Below, piece by piece: positions 21,337 through 32,992 of a stretch of 64,000 bases of DNA. Both the position numbers and the translations under genes were made by a program. Source of the DNA: Polyodon spathula (Eukaryota > Chordata > Actinopteri > Acipenseriformes > Polyodontidae); the NCBI RefSeq assembly GCF_017654505.1, contig NC_054572.1:3895414-3959413 (forward strand), given 5' to 3'. How positions within the stretch are numbered: position 1 is the first letter of the stretch; each line of letters begins with the position of its first letter. The notes below the pieces were generated by a model that made no database searches, was not told where the DNA came from, and saw nothing but the letters and a program-made list of their open reading frames with translations.

Positions 21337-22232
21337 CAGTACAGGTATGCATGTATTCCAGATCTTAAAAACTGTCTTGGTTGATATCCCTTAGTGCCAT
21401 TATTAGAAAGGTTACAAACGAGAGGAGGCCATATTAGCAGTGTCTATTGGAAGAACACAGTTTATTGAGTAAATAACTGAAGAACTGATGCCACACCCCA
21501 ACCGTTCTGCATTTCTGTATAATATATGCCCTTTTAGGAGGGTAATGTATACAATGTGTAAACCAGAAGGCTAGAGTAATGCAGTCTCACTGGAGACCAT
21601 CCAGGACGTTCATTGAGAATATCATTCTGTGTTGAATGTTTGCGTTATTAATAAACCAATCTTTAAAAAAAAAAACAGTAGACTGAGGCAGTCCAACCAA
21701 GAACAGCATGCCAGTAGTGCACTATAAAATGTCTAAATGTAGAAACAAGACCTAAGAGTCTGCTCAATGTATGATCAGCACATGCTCTTATAAGTCAACT
21801 CTGTTCATTGATAACTAAGACGAGGGCACCATTTGTCATATATTCATATTCAGCTTGAATTAGATCTATTCATCTGCAGTCTCTCATATGAAACTTCCAT
21901 TTAACTTCCTTGGATCTGCAGTTCAGCTGCTCTGCGCCTGATGACAGATTCACTTGTGTAGTAGCTGTAGATTAGAAATGCTTGAATGCCATTGATATGC
22001 CGGTTGTGGTGTTTCATCGGCTGAGGGAACACTTTGCTAAAATGTGTTTAGCAATCCTCTCACTTTCATCGGCTTGCTTGGTTGCCACGACTACCAGGGA
22101 AGTGCCGAGCTCGTTAGCTTGTTATCACACCTTGAGATAGACAAAACAGCACCTTCCCTAGAGGAGTCAGTGTAAGTCTTTAATGTAATTACAGAGCATT
22201 AACAAGCTGGTTAAGTCAGCTATCTGCGTGTT

Positions 22233-22269
<37 letters not shown>

Positions 22270-22858
22270 CTCTGTGATTGGCTGTTATGTTCTGTTAATC
22301 CAATAATGCCCTGTCCCATTCTAATACGAAAGGAAAGTCAATGCGTATTTTTTTTTTGGTTAGCAACGGGCTTAACAACTCTGAACCTTGTTCTAAATAA
22401 ACCCAACATGGCGTCACCTGTGGTACAGTTGGTTTGAAGTTTGATATTCATTTGATATTCGCAACAATGTCACCTAGATGTTTCAAACCAACTTTAAATG
22501 TGAAGCTGAGCTGTTAATCTTTCCTTTAACTGTAAATCCTATAAACAGTTTGTAAAATCTTGCAACGTAATTTTCTTCCGCTATTGCTTTTGTTGTTGTT
22601 TCATTTTCTGTAAATATCAGGCTAACGTTTTTATTTGTGTTAGTTTTTTTGTACACATGAGAGACATGGTATGACTTATTTAAGAAGGCTAAACCACTGG
22701 TTAAGAATATGAAAGAAAGAGAGAACTTTAATGTCTATTACCATGCAGCAGTTGAATCTTAAAAGGAACATCACCTTGGAGATTACTTTTTTTTCAGTTT
22801 TTTGATCTGTATGCTGTATTTCTGATCATCATTTTGATTCAGGCCACGAGCAGCATGG
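21333..22858. other. 1.5 kb without a gene
   Basis: It holds a small fragment of the GAGAGGAGGCCA repeat (21411-21430) and a short (TG)n at 22239-22265. No coding signal. Confidence 0.5.
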
Positions 22859-23016
<158 letters not shown>

Positions 23017-23281
23017 TGACTTTTAAGCTCCTTTATTTAAATATTCCAAATAAAATCCATTAAAATTCAAATAAAGGTAAAACACAACAAAAGTTAAGAT
23101 TCCTACTGCCTGAGCAAAATTTAAAAAATCCTAAAATATATCGTGTTCTCCTTAAAAACAGATTTTAAACAAAATAAAAGGATCATTAAAAAAATCAATA
23201 TTAAACAGTGTTTTTTTTTTTCTTTGTTGAAAACAGATAAAAGCCAAAAAAAAAACACTGTAAAACAAAAATTAAATAAAA

Positions 23282-26200
23282 TTAGAACAAAAACTGGAGC
23301 TCCCCCTCCTCACTCACAGCACACAAGGCGTCTCCCACACACCACCTCTCCTGAAAGTCCTCCAGGTTACTGACCAGTTTAAAATACTCAAACTCTACTC
23401 TGATCTGGCTGACCACGAGCACCCTGAACTGAACCACTAAACTGGTCAGTCCAGAACCAGAGAGTTGATTTTTCCTTGTCTTTAAAATAGCCAATTTTGC
23501 CTGTCCAAATAAAAAATTAATAAGAACACACCTGTTTTTCATTTTAAAATTGTATAGAACCCCAAAAATAAAAAGCTCCTTACTAAAAACGACCCCTAAA
23601 TTATTCAGGATTCCCTGCAGTAAATTAAAAAGTGGCCGCAGCCTCTCACACTCACTGTAGGCATGAAAGAGAGTTTCCTCTGCTGAGCAAAAAGCGCACT
23701 GCTCACTGATGCTGGGGTCCACTCTATGGAGAAACCTGCCTGTGGACACAATGCAGTGTAGAATCTTCCACTGCAGGTCCCCCACTCTCTTGGCGAGAGG
23801 CGGTTTGTACAGCACCCTCCACACCGGCCTGTGCCCCTCCTCTACAGCCAAGTAAGCTCGCCACTTAGAGTCTACCAGACCCCTTAGCCTACTATACTCT
23901 GTGGCTTTAACACACAATTTGTATATCTGTTTTCCATTCATTGTGTGAAAGATAATTTCCTCCACATTCTGCAATTTAAGCAAAGTCCCTCCATTCTCTC
24001 CACCGCCGTCACCTTCCTCACCTACTGCTGGTGACACGATCATCCCTGGAAATAAGGAAAGCTGTCTCTGCTCTGTGCCTCTGGACAACTCCTCCCTCAG
24101 GACTGCCTTGAGCCGCGGGGAGAGGCAGCCCCTCAACTCACCCATCAGTCTTTCTGCAAGCCTCTCTGAGTGCCAGCCTAGCTGTGCAGTTAGCTGGGAG
24201 GCAGTTAGCCAGCAGGAGAGCTCAAGGTTTAACAGGTGGACCATCCTGGTTACACCTGCTTTTAAAAAACTGGCACAGAGCGTCATCGACTGGAGGAACT
24301 TAACTGGAAAGAGTGGATTAAAAAATAGGGGCTCCTCAAACAGGTCCTGCCCTGTCAAGGACTCCACATCCCTTTCCACCCTCACCAGCTGCCAGGCTTT
24401 TAAAATACTTTGATAAAAAGGAGGAAGTCCTGCTTTACTAAAACTGGTGTTCTCAATTAAAAACAGGTGTTTTCCTAACCCCAGCCCCCCAAATCTATTA
24501 AGAAGGAAACAGGCCAGCCTCTTCCAATGAGCCTCCTCCTCAGTGTACAGGAGTCTCTGAACCGCCTGCAGTCTGAAGGCTGCCACCCTGCTGGCAATGC
24601 TGACTAGCCCCTGCCCCCCCTCATCACTAGGGAGGTAGAGGACTGCCGGCCTCAAACTGTGTCTCCCGCTCCAAAAGAACTCCAGCAACACGCTCTGGAT
24701 CTCCTTCACCAGGCCCTGGGGTGGGTCCAGGCATACCAGCTTGTGCCACAAGCTAGAGGCCACCAGATTATTAATAACAAGCACCCGGCCCTTGAAGGAC
24801 AGTTGAGCCAGCAGTCCCTTCCACCTCTGCAGCCGCCCCCTCACCCTATCCAACAAACCCTCCCAGTTCTTTTTCATGTAGTTTTCTGTTCCGAGGTACA
24901 CCCCCAACACTTTAATACCTGTTCTGTTCCATTTCAGCCCCTCAGGCAGGAAAGGAGGGGTGCCCTCATCCCAGCCGCCTGACAGGAAGGTGTCACATTT
25001 TGCCCAGTTTACTCTGGCAGAAGATGCTCTCTGGAACTCATTTAGAGTCTGCTGCAGCGCTTGGACATCTGCATCCCCCCTCACAAACACAGTCACATCG
25101 TCTGCGTAGGCAGACACCTTCACTGTGGCAGAGGAGGGTGTGGAGGGCGAGGAGGGCACTGTCCATCCAGCTAGCCTGACCCTCAGCAGGTGCAGCAGGG
25201 GCTCTATAACCAGTGAATACAGCATACCAGACAGGGCACAGCCCTGCCTTATACCCCTGCACACTGGGAAGGGCTGACTCAGCCCATTGTTGATCTTTAA
25301 AATACTAAAAATGTTGGAATATAAAAGCCGAATATAAGAAATAAAACCAGGACCGAACCCGAAGGCTTCCAGTGTATGAAAGAGGTAGGTGTGGTCGACT
25401 CTGTCGAAAGCCTTCTCTTGATCCAGGGAGACCATTCCTACATTAAAATCACAAATATCACTTACAGTTAAAAAATCTCGAATAAAAAACAAGTTATCAA
25501 AAATAGAGCGACCCGGTATACAATATGTTTGATCCATATGTATTACAGTTCCAATAACACTTTTTAATCTATTAGCGATTGTTTTGGATAAAATCTTTAA
25601 ATCAGAACATAAAATTGACACAGGTCTCCAATTTTTAAGCTGGCATAGGTCTCCCTTCTTGGGCAGCAGTGTAACCACTGCCCTACGGCAGCTAAGAGGC
25701 AGTTCCTTGTGGCTGAGGCTCTCTCTCAGAACCTGGAGCAAATCCTCCCCCATTATATCCCAGAAATTATTATAAAATTCTGCTGGCAGTCCATCGATCC
25801 CGGGAACCTTTCCGCTGGAGAGCTGCTTGACAGCGGCGGTCATCTCCTGGTGGGTCAGCGGTGCGTCCAGCTGAATCTGCTCCTTCTCACTGAGGCTGGG
25901 TAACCCCTGGAGCAGCCGCTCAGTGTCCTCTATGTTGCACAGTTCTTTATTATAAAGTTCCTTGTAAAAACGCACCGCCTCTCTGCTGATTTCCTCCCGG
26001 GTGTGCAGTTCTTTCCCACCAGGAGTCCTGATACAACACAGCTGTCTACTGTCCGCTCTCTTCCTCTCCAGGTTGAAGAAGAAACTAGTGGGGGCATCCA
26101 TGTCTCTCAACTCCATGAATCTGGAACGCACAATCGCCCCCTTCACTCTTTCCTTCAGCAAGCTCCCCAGCGCGATTTTCTGCTCCTTTAGGTTCTCCAG

Positions 26201-27271
26201 GGTCTGTTCTTTAAATTCTGAATTTAAACTTTCCTCTAGGAGGAGGATTTTGGACTCCAGTTCTCTCACGGCTGTGTTCAGTGACCTGGTTGCATTTATA
26301 GTATATTGTTGACAAAAACATTTAATTTGTATTTTGCCAATGTCCCACCACTGTCTTAAATCTTTATATTGTGCTTTTTCTTTTTTCCAAATTATCCAAA
26401 AAAGTTTGAATTGTTGCTTAAATTTTACATCTTGTAATAATTTTACATTGAAATGCCAGTAAGATGCTCTGTGGGGTTCTGATTGAATTATTACTGTAAT
26501 TAATAGACAGTGGTGGTCAGAGAGACTACTGGGGATGATTCTTGCTTTGATAAATTTATTTAAATCGTTTTTTGAAGTATAAAACCGGTCTAGTCTTGCT
26601 CTATATACACAGTCTGTGTGATACTGAGACCAGGTGTATTGTCTTGAACTGGGGTGCAGGCATCTCCATATGTCAACCAGGTCACTGGACTCTAACAATG
26701 CAGCCAACTCTCTGGAGGACTGAGGGTGTGGTTCATCATTATTTCTATCAATATTAAAATTAACAGTACAATTAAAATCTCCTCCTACTACCACCACATC
26801 ATTATTATTAATATTAAAAAGAGCTTGCTTTAATTTCTTAAAAAATAAAATTCGTTCGCCCCCTCTATTGGGGGCATAAATATTAATAAAAACATACACT
26901 GTACTGCCCAGCCTAGCTCTTACTTTTAAAATCCTCCCTTTCTCGATTTCATCCATATCTAGTAAAACTGCCCCCAGGCTGGGTTTAAAAAGCACGGCTA
27001 CTCCTGCACTGGTACTAGCGCCGTGACTCATCACGCACAGCCCCTTCCACTCCGCTCGCCACGCCTCCTCATTCTCCTGATCAGAGTGCGTTTCCTGCAG
27101 AAACACCACCCCCGCCTGCTTCTGCTCTAAAAACCCGACTAGCTGCGCCCTCTTAAAAGACTGTCTGCAGCCGTTTAGATTAAAAGAAATAAAAACGCAC
27201 CTTTCCATCATAGCTAAAAAAACTAACACACTAAAACAAGTAATAAAAGAAGTTTCATAAAACACAGCCAT
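23282..27271 (-). CDS. LINE ORF2: APE endonuclease and reverse transcriptase
   Basis: 1,329 residues, uninterrupted. An APE-type endonuclease occupies about 23-260: FNLNG (30-34), QETH (59-62), GDFN (164-167) and SDHH (251-254) are the usual metal and catalytic blocks. It nicks the target and gives insertion specificity. Reverse transcriptase covers about 485-830: GKVPGIDGLPAEF, LLPKKG, NWRPVSIL, LDQEKAFDRV, GIRQGCALS and the catalytic YADD (722-725). A C-terminal CCHC of the C-X2-C-X7-H-X4-C type sits at 1192-1208. ORF2 begins two bases after ORF1's stop. Met1 or the Met pair at 21-22, just before the endonuclease, could be the start. Its length is normal for L1/Tx1 elements, and with no broken motif it may be active, which is inference. 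Confidence 0.95.
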   Translation of the reverse strand: MAVFYETSFITCFSVLVFLAMMERCVFISFNLNGCRQSFKRAQLVGFLEQKQAGVVFLQETHSDQENEEAWRAEWKGLCVMSHGASTSAGVAVLFKPSLGAVLLDMDEIEKGRILKVRARLGSTVYVFINIYAPNRGGERILFFKKLKQALFNINNNDVVVVGGDFNCTVNFNIDRNNDEPHPQSSRELAALLESSDLVDIWRCLHPSSRQYTWSQYHTDCVYRARLDRFYTSKNDLNKFIKARIIPSSLSDHHCLLITVIIQSEPHRASYWHFNVKLLQDVKFKQQFKLFWIIWKKEKAQYKDLRQWWDIGKIQIKCFCQQYTINATRSLNTAVRELESKILLLEESLNSEFKEQTLENLKEQKIALGSLLKERVKGAIVRSRFMELRDMDAPTSFFFNLERKRADSRQLCCIRTPGGKELHTREEISREAVRFYKELYNKELCNIEDTERLLQGLPSLSEKEQIQLDAPLTHQEMTAAVKQLSSGKVPGIDGLPAEFYNNFWDIMGEDLLQVLRESLSHKELPLSCRRAVVTLLPKKGDLCQLKNWRPVSILCSDLKILSKTIANRLKSVIGTVIHMDQTYCIPGRSIFDNLFFIRDFLTVSDICDFNVGMVSLDQEKAFDRVDHTYLFHTLEAFGFGPGFISYIRLLYSNIFSILKINNGLSQPFPVCRGIRQGCALSGMLYSLVIEPLLHLLRVRLAGWTVPSSPSTPSSATVKVSAYADDVTVFVRGDADVQALQQTLNEFQRASSARVNWAKCDTFLSGGWDEGTPPFLPEGLKWNRTGIKVLGVYLGTENYMKKNWEGLLDRVRGRLQRWKGLLAQLSFKGRVLVINNLVASSLWHKLVCLDPPQGLVKEIQSVLLEFFWSGRHSLRPAVLYLPSDEGGQGLVSIASRVAAFRLQAVQRLLYTEEEAHWKRLACFLLNRFGGLGLGKHLFLIENTSFSKAGLPPFYQSILKAWQLVRVERDVESLTGQDLFEEPLFFNPLFPVKFLQSMTLCASFLKAGVTRMVHLLNLELSCWLTASQLTAQLGWHSERLAERLMGELRGCLSPRLKAVLREELSRGTEQRQLSLFPGMIVSPAVGEEGDGGGENGGTLLKLQNVEEIIFHTMNGKQIYKLCVKATEYSRLRGLVDSKWRAYLAVEEGHRPVWRVLYKPPLAKRVGDLQWKILHCIVSTGRFLHRVDPSISEQCAFCSAEETLFHAYSECERLRPLFNLLQGILNNLGVVFSKELFIFGVLYNFKMKNRCVLINFLFGQAKLAILKTRKNQLSGSGLTSLVVQFRVLVVSQIRVEFEYFKLVSNLEDFQERWCVGDALCAVSEEGELQFLF

Positions 27272-27273
27272 TT

Positions 27274-28722
27274 TTAAACAAGAGATTTTGAACCACTTTT
27301 AAGATCCTTTTTAATTTTCTGAACAATTTTTTTTAATCTATAACGTTTTGGCTGATCAAATTCTTCTATTGTGGCTTTCCTTGTTATAACGTGAGCGGAG
27401 TGGAGAAATAACCTTAGATCAGGGAAAAAACTCTCTATTTCTACTCCCCTTTTCCCTTTTGTTTCTATCATAAAATCATTTACCTGCTCAAGTGTGTATA
27501 ACTTTTTCTTACTGACGGGTTGGCTATCAGGGATGTCTGAGATAAGCGAGGAGTCAGAGAGCTCCCCCTCCATCTCATCCGCGCTGTCCTCTCGCTCGCC
27601 CCCGAGAATCCGTTCCTCCGCAGCTCCCTCCGACTCCCCGACACCGGTCTCTGCTACAGCCGGCACTATTTCAGGCGGCTGAGATTCAGCTAGCGGAGAG
27701 TCTTGCACCGCGCCCGGCTCACCCTGCGCTGTGCTCTCTTCCTCCGCGTTGGGAGGGACTGACGCCCCGCCTGGAGCCCGCAGTCTCCCTGTCTGCACGG
27801 GTTCGGAGTTCTGCACTGGCTGCGCTCTGCCATCCGGCAGCTCTGCAGCCTTCCGCTGAATTCGTGTCTTTTTCGCTACTACCTTGAATGATTCTTCACC
27901 ATTCTCAGTAGTAGCGGTATTATCCTCCGAACCCGTCAGTGACAGGCTGCGGCTGGGTCTCTTTGTGCGAGGCCGTGGTGTTGGTGGTTCTGCTCCGGTT
28001 TCCCTCTGGATCGCCCCCTCCTCGGTCAGCACGGGCTCGCTCTGCGGCTGCGCTGGGGGAGCCGACTCTTCCTCCCGCTCACCCCCAACACCCCCGACTT
28101 CCTCCCCGCCAGCATCGCCCTGATCCTGCCCTGTCTCCGCTCTAGCCTCTTTTCTCGGGCAGGCTTTTCTCTGGTGTCCCTGTTCTCCACAGTAAAAACA
28201 TCTCATCGTTTCGGAACTGACAAAAACTACACAATTCATCCCTTCCACGTTAAAATTCCAGGCAACATTAATGACTTGGTTAGGATCATTTAGTAAGACA
28301 AACGCCTGCCTTCTAAACGACATGACGTGCCTAACACTGTTATTTTTGCACCCCAGCGGGATTCCCTTAATCGGGGACACCAGTTTACCAAAACGAGCTA
28401 AATTCTTTTCTAATTGCTCATTTTTTAAAAACGGAGGCACGTTAGAAATAATAACTTTCGTAACCGGGGTTACTAGAGGGGAAACCTGAACAAATTCACC
28501 TTTCACTGTAAATCCTTCCTCTACCAGCTTGTGTACCAGAGACACCTCCACTAAAAATATTACTAGCGCTTTATTCATTCTTGACGCCGACATAATATTT
28601 TCAAACCCCACCACCTCTCCTACTGCCAGCAGGCACTCCTCCACCGAAACCCCGGGGTCAGGCAGGCAACGGACCCCGTGTCGGCGGGTGAGAGCCCCCA
28701 GCCCTCCTGAACGAGACCCCAT
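27274..28722 (-). CDS. LINE ORF1: RRM-like and CCHC nucleic-acid-binding protein
   Basis: 482 residues from the Met at 28722. The frame is open upstream to 28890, but that stretch is a TTTG/TTTA-rich leader giving a Phe/Leu/Val run, so I prefer the internal start. Residues about 88-144 (TKVIISNVPPFLKNEQLEKN, FGKLV, AFVLL) resemble an RRM. A retroviral-type zinc knuckle C-X2-C-X4-H-X4-C lies at 175-188 (CFYCGEQGHQRKAC). About 200-400 is Glu/Pro/Ala-rich and probably disordered, and the C-terminus is Lys-rich. ORF1 proteins of this clade bind the LINE RNA and help carry ORF2 to the target. ORF1 and ORF2 lie two bases apart, suggesting coupled translation. Confidence 0.9.
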   Translation of the reverse strand: MGSRSGGLGALTRRHGVRCLPDPGVSVEECLLAVGEVVGFENIMSASRMNKALVIFLVEVSLVHKLVEEGFTVKGEFVQVSPLVTPVTKVIISNVPPFLKNEQLEKNLARFGKLVSPIKGIPLGCKNNSVRHVMSFRRQAFVLLNDPNQVINVAWNFNVEGMNCVVFVSSETMRCFYCGEQGHQRKACPRKEARAETGQDQGDAGGEEVGGVGGEREEESAPPAQPQSEPVLTEEGAIQRETGAEPPTPRPRTKRPSRSLSLTGSEDNTATTENGEESFKVVAKKTRIQRKAAELPDGRAQPVQNSEPVQTGRLRAPGGASVPPNAEEESTAQGEPGAVQDSPLAESQPPEIVPAVAETGVGESEGAAEERILGGEREDSADEMEGELSDSSLISDIPDSQPVSKKKLYTLEQVNDFMIETKGKRGVEIESFFPDLRLFLHSAHVITRKATIEEFDQPKRYRLKKIVQKIKKDLKSGSKSLV

Positions 28723-29056
28723 AACGGGATCTCCAAACACCCTCCAAACAAACAAACAAACACACACACTACACACAAACAAAACAAACACACAAAAAAC
28801 AACAACTAAGTAACTATCAAACAAACAAACAAACAAAATAAATAAATAAAATAAATAAACAAACAAATAAATAAATAAAGATTTATTCATTCAGAATATA
28901 CATATTTCATCTGCCAAAGGCGTGCCCACAATCCTCCACAGATCCTCCACACGAGAGAGAGAGAGAGAGGAGCGAGAGAGAGAGAGAGGAGAGAAATTTC
29001 CCGGTCCTACCGCACCGGCGTTCCACCTCTCTGCAAGCCCTTCCCACAATCCTCCA

Positions 29057-29060
<4 letters not shown>
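28723..29060 (-). promoter_or_regulatory. 5' UTR of the Tx1-clade LINE, with a duplicated motif
   Basis: The minus-strand sequence GTGTGGAGGATTGTGGG occurs twice (about 29041-29057 and, as GGAGGA-TGTGG, 28924-28950). A second imperfect TC tract (28951-28993) lies between the copies. The internal promoter of such LINEs lies in the 5' UTR; assigning it here is inference. The stretch next to ORF1 (28740-28880) is a T-rich TTTG/TTTA repeat on the coding strand. Confidence 0.55.

Positions 29061-29142
<82 letters not shown>
29061..29142. repeat. (AG)n tract, 5' flank of the Tx1-clade LINE
   Basis: 82 bp of pure AG repeat directly joined to the LINE's 5' end. With 22859-23013 it represents the split target microsatellite. 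Confidence 0.95.
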
Positions 29143-29146
<4 letters not shown>

Positions 29147-29619
29147 ATGCCACAACATCTAGTGACCGAGGAGGCTGCATGTGGCAGCATGGTGCTTCAG
29201 GCCATCTGTGTCTCGTTCACTGTTTGTTTTGACTGGAAGCTGAAAGCATGTGACCGCAACCACTTAACTGCTGTGGCTACAGAGGGAAACAAGCCTGGCC
29301 AGTAAGCATGGAAGAAGAGGGGCCTGTGCAGCTGATGAGCAACCCTATAACCTGGAAACGTTTCTAATTTGTAAATTAAATGCCACGTTTAAAAACAATT
29401 AGCTTTCCTGCACTTGAGAGCTCAAACATCATACCAGATCAATACAATCCAGGCTTTTTTTTTTTAATTTTAATAATTTTGTTGTATGTAACACATTACT
29501 CTATCTGTGGAATGAAATGCATTATTTTTTAAAGCAGACAAGCTTGTTTTTACAGTTGGAATCTCAGTTTAACACAGTTTTGAATAGCTAGAGACCTGTG
29601 TTTTACACAAATACAAAAT
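29143..29619. other. No gene seen
   Basis: Right flank of the LINE insertion; no coding frame or repeat I recognise. Confidence 0.45.
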
Positions 29620-30520
29620 AAAAGGAAGTGCAATATATATAACTAAATAAAATGGAATGCAAATATAAAACTAAATAAAATGAAATGCACCATATATAAC
29701 TAAATAAAACGACATGCAAATATAAAACCAAAAATCATTATCAAGCAAACATAGAATGACAGTTTAAAATTGGGAGGTGTATACAAAAATACTTTAAACA
29801 AATGCTTGCAATCATAGTCTCAGTCAAGACTCAGCCGTTACAATGGGCACGGTCTGAAGGGAAATGGAAGCTCTGGCTAGCACTTGCGCAGATGTATAGT
29901 TTGAAGCGAGTCGTTTGGGAATTAAAATTGTGGTGGAAGAGAAGAGACATTTGTTTCTAAAACGCCGCATAACTACTAAACAACGCTGCAAAGAGGGGGA
30001 TGTATGCAGCTGATGGCTGGAACGGGAGTCGAAAGATACCATCTTTGAGCATTAGCTGTCTATTCTTTTTGGGGGAATATGACTGTTTACTTATATTTTG
30101 AATTAGCATGCTAATTCTTTGTTTTATTTCAAGTGGTGCAAACTTTACACTGGAATGAATGCTGTTTTGGTTTTGAATGAACGAATCTGCTTTGCTTAGT
30201 GTTTAAATACTAAGCTTTTTGTATACTGGAGCCCTGCTTCAGTGCAATGGGATTGCAACACGTCCTGTTGTTTTTTTGGGTAGATTGCTGTGTGTGCAAT
30301 TATTATGACAGATTGTGACCCAGGTTGCTAAAGGGTGACATCGGACCAGGAAGTAGGAATACAGGACTGGAGTGTGGAAGAGCTAATGCACACGTTTAAT
30401 GATAATGAATAAAACTATTTGAGTTATTAAACTATTTGAAAATTAAATGAAATTGTGAGAAATAAAAGAAAAATGGTCAAAAATAAAAAGAATTTCATGC
30501 GGCTCTACGAATAGCCTTAT
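29620..30520 (+). repeat. Paralogue of the 4771-7050 repeat without its two insertions
   Basis: It aligns in order with 4771-4917, 5584-5756 and 6358-7050. CTCAGCCGTTAC runs on to CGGTCTGAAGGGAAATGG here, where the other copy has a LINE piece. GCTGCAAAGAGGGGGATGTATG is continuous here, where the other copy has a solo LTR. A (ACTAAATAAAA…GCAAATATAA)-type short repeat is expanded at 29636-29730. About 30313-30390 resembles 49096-49170 (GGACCAGGAAGTAGG / GGCCAGGAAGTAGA), a small LTR-derived piece. Confidence 0.7.
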
Positions 30521-31794
30521 TTTTCTTCGGGTCAAACTTAGCAACTCTGTGTACTCAAAATTCTTCTTTCATTGCAGGCAGACTTCTAATCGTCCAATAC
30601 ACTAAAAAGCTTCTCTACCCGCTAGTGCAGAAGAACAATCTCTGATAGTGTAGTCCAGCATGAGACCTTGATATAAATATCAGAGGACCATCATCTATCT
30701 CTGAAGGAGATTTTTTGTCTTTGAGACATTTTTTTCGTCTTTGAGACCTAATAAATATTGTATGTAGCCTAAAACCCTGAATCATTGGATGAACAATTGC
30801 GTATTACAAAAGCACATTTTTTATTGCGAGCGATGGCATCTCCTGACACATCCATTCCTGCCTTGTTCGTGCTCTTGATTACGAGGAATGATTAAGAGCC
30901 TGACATCGTTCAATTTCATTGTATCAAGCAAATGGCTTTGTGACTGGAATCAGAGCCGTCTACTCACCCTGGCCACCTGCACAGACTGGGGTGGCAACTA
31001 ATGGAAGGACCCACTTGAAACATGCCTTGGTTTACATGGAAAAATCATAGAACATTGTCATAGAAATATTAAATATTATACAGTGCACACAAATAGTCTG
31101 ATGGGGAGGTGAATCAAAAGGCACTGCCATGTTATCAGGAACAGTCTCCCAGCTGCAGTCTAGACAGAGGGAGGTTAAATACAGAGAGGTCAGATGAAGA
31201 AAAGCAGAGTGCCCCATGTCGAATAATAGGGCAGACAATAGGACGCACTTCCAGAACCCTGCCCAGAGCGTAACAACACAGTTATGATGCAGCTGAAGAG
31301 TAAAACCAGACTTCAGCCATTTGAACTGCTGCACTGAAAAAAAAAACCTCTCTGAGTGGAGGTCAACTCAAGTAGGGAATTCCTCTCAAGCAGACAAACA
31401 GATGGAAGTGTACAGAGAGGTGTAGGGAATAATAAGGGTATCCTCAAGCAGCGCGTGGGCAGCAGATTTTAATATTACACACACACACACACTGCTGTAT
31501 TAGTAGCTGTGAAGTGTGGGTGCTATATTTACAGTGTGTTGGGTGCTATGTTTACTATGGGTTGTGCACGTGTTGCTATGAGAAACAGTTTAAGGAGAAT
31601 ATACAAGTTACGGAAGGTCACCCTCTTTGACGACAACCACAGCTGTTGTCTGTGGTGGCACGTTGACTCAGAGGAAAGTAAGGAGATACTCATTAAAGAA
31701 ATAAAACAATGCAAGACAATGATGAGCATTAACGTTGTGAGAACTACCTCAGAGACACACCACCAGAACGCACTTATGGAGTCGTAGTATTTAT
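30521..31794. other. No gene seen
   Basis: Short frames only. A brief (AC)n lies at 31479-31492. Confidence 0.5.
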
Positions 31795-32992
31795 TTCTTT
31801 ATTTTATTTATTGAACTGATATAACACTTTTTATACAAACGTAAATCACTGTACAATACATAGCAGAAAAAAAGAAAAAACACAATGCATTCGTATAGCG
31901 TGTCACACATACAACTGCCACAGTCAGATCATTTAAATAACAGATTGCAATAGCAGTATACACATACTACACGCTACAAGCATCAATTTTAAAGTTACAT
32001 TAAAACCCACTAAGATAAGAAAGCCATTTTATAAAATGTTCTTTTTTAGTCTTGACTTGAAAAGTGTAACGGTCCCAGCTTCCCTGGCAAACGAAGGCAG
32101 AGCATCCCATGATTTCAGAGCTCTACAAGAAAAAGCCCTCCCTCCTCCCATGCTGCTTTTGTTGATCCTGGGAATAACCAGCAGCCCTGCATCCTGTGAT
32201 CGCAGAGTGCGGTTTGGAAGATACAGGGTCAGTATCTCTTGCAAATAATTAGGTGCTAATCCATTCAGGGCCTTTTTAGTCAACAGCAAAATCTTAAAAT
32301 CAATTCTATACTGCACAGGGAGCCAGTGTAAAGAGGCCAAAACAGGGGTAATATATTCACTTTTTTCTGGTTATAGTCAGAATTCTAATGGCAGTATTCT
32401 GATCAAGCGGAATACTACATGTTCTGGGACACCAGAAAAAAGTGCATTACAATAATCAATTCTAGATGAAACAAAGGCATGCATTAGTCTCTCAGCATCA
32501 GATACAGAAATAATTGGTCAAAGTTTGGCTATCTATCTCAAATGGTAAAAAGATACTAGTAACTTCCCTAATATCAGTCTCAAATGATAGATCAGGATCA
32601 AAGATGGCCCCCAACTCCAATTTGATGAGAGACTGCAAGGGTCCAGCTCATGTAATCCAACACTTCCTTTTAATTGATTCTGTGATGCCCACTGGCATAA
32701 CCTTTATTTTATCTGAATTCAACATTAGAAGATTCTATGACATGCAATGCTTGATGCCTGTAAGGCAAGTAGCTAATAACACCCATGAAGAAAAAAAAAA
32801 TCCTAGCTTTAGGGACAGATATAGCTGGGTATCATCAGCATAGCAATGGAAGTTCACTCCGTGTTTGCGGATAATGTCACCCAATGGTAGCATATATAAT
32901 GATAACAGCAAGGGACCAGCAAGGGACAAGCAAGGGACCAGCAAGGGACCTAGCCCAGTGGAACACCACAGACAACTTCCCATAATGCACAT
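31795..32992 (-). mobile_element. L2-clade LINE 3' portion including part of the RT core, decayed
   Basis: On the minus strand, about 32960-32830 reads [14 protein letters not shown] and [14 protein letters not shown], the RT palm with the YADD catalytic box. Further 3', broken frames read FVSSRIDYCNALFSGV, and then an open stretch (32340-32029) gives ASLHWLPVQYRIDFKILLLT, LAPNYLQEILTLYL and KSWDALPSFAREAG. An A/T-rich tail with a TTTATT run ends near 31795. Stops and indels make it non-functional. The sequence is the same subfamily as the copies at 9428, 43376 and 45908. Confidence 0.82.

Noticed and set aside
24075..26757. Several plus-strand frames inside the LINE
   Set aside because: Shadows of the intact minus-strand ORF2.
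28723..28890. N-terminal hydrophobic extension of LINE ORF1 as a signal peptide
   Set aside because: It is encoded by TTTG/TTTA-rich leader sequence; the more plausible start is the Met at 28722, before the conserved part.
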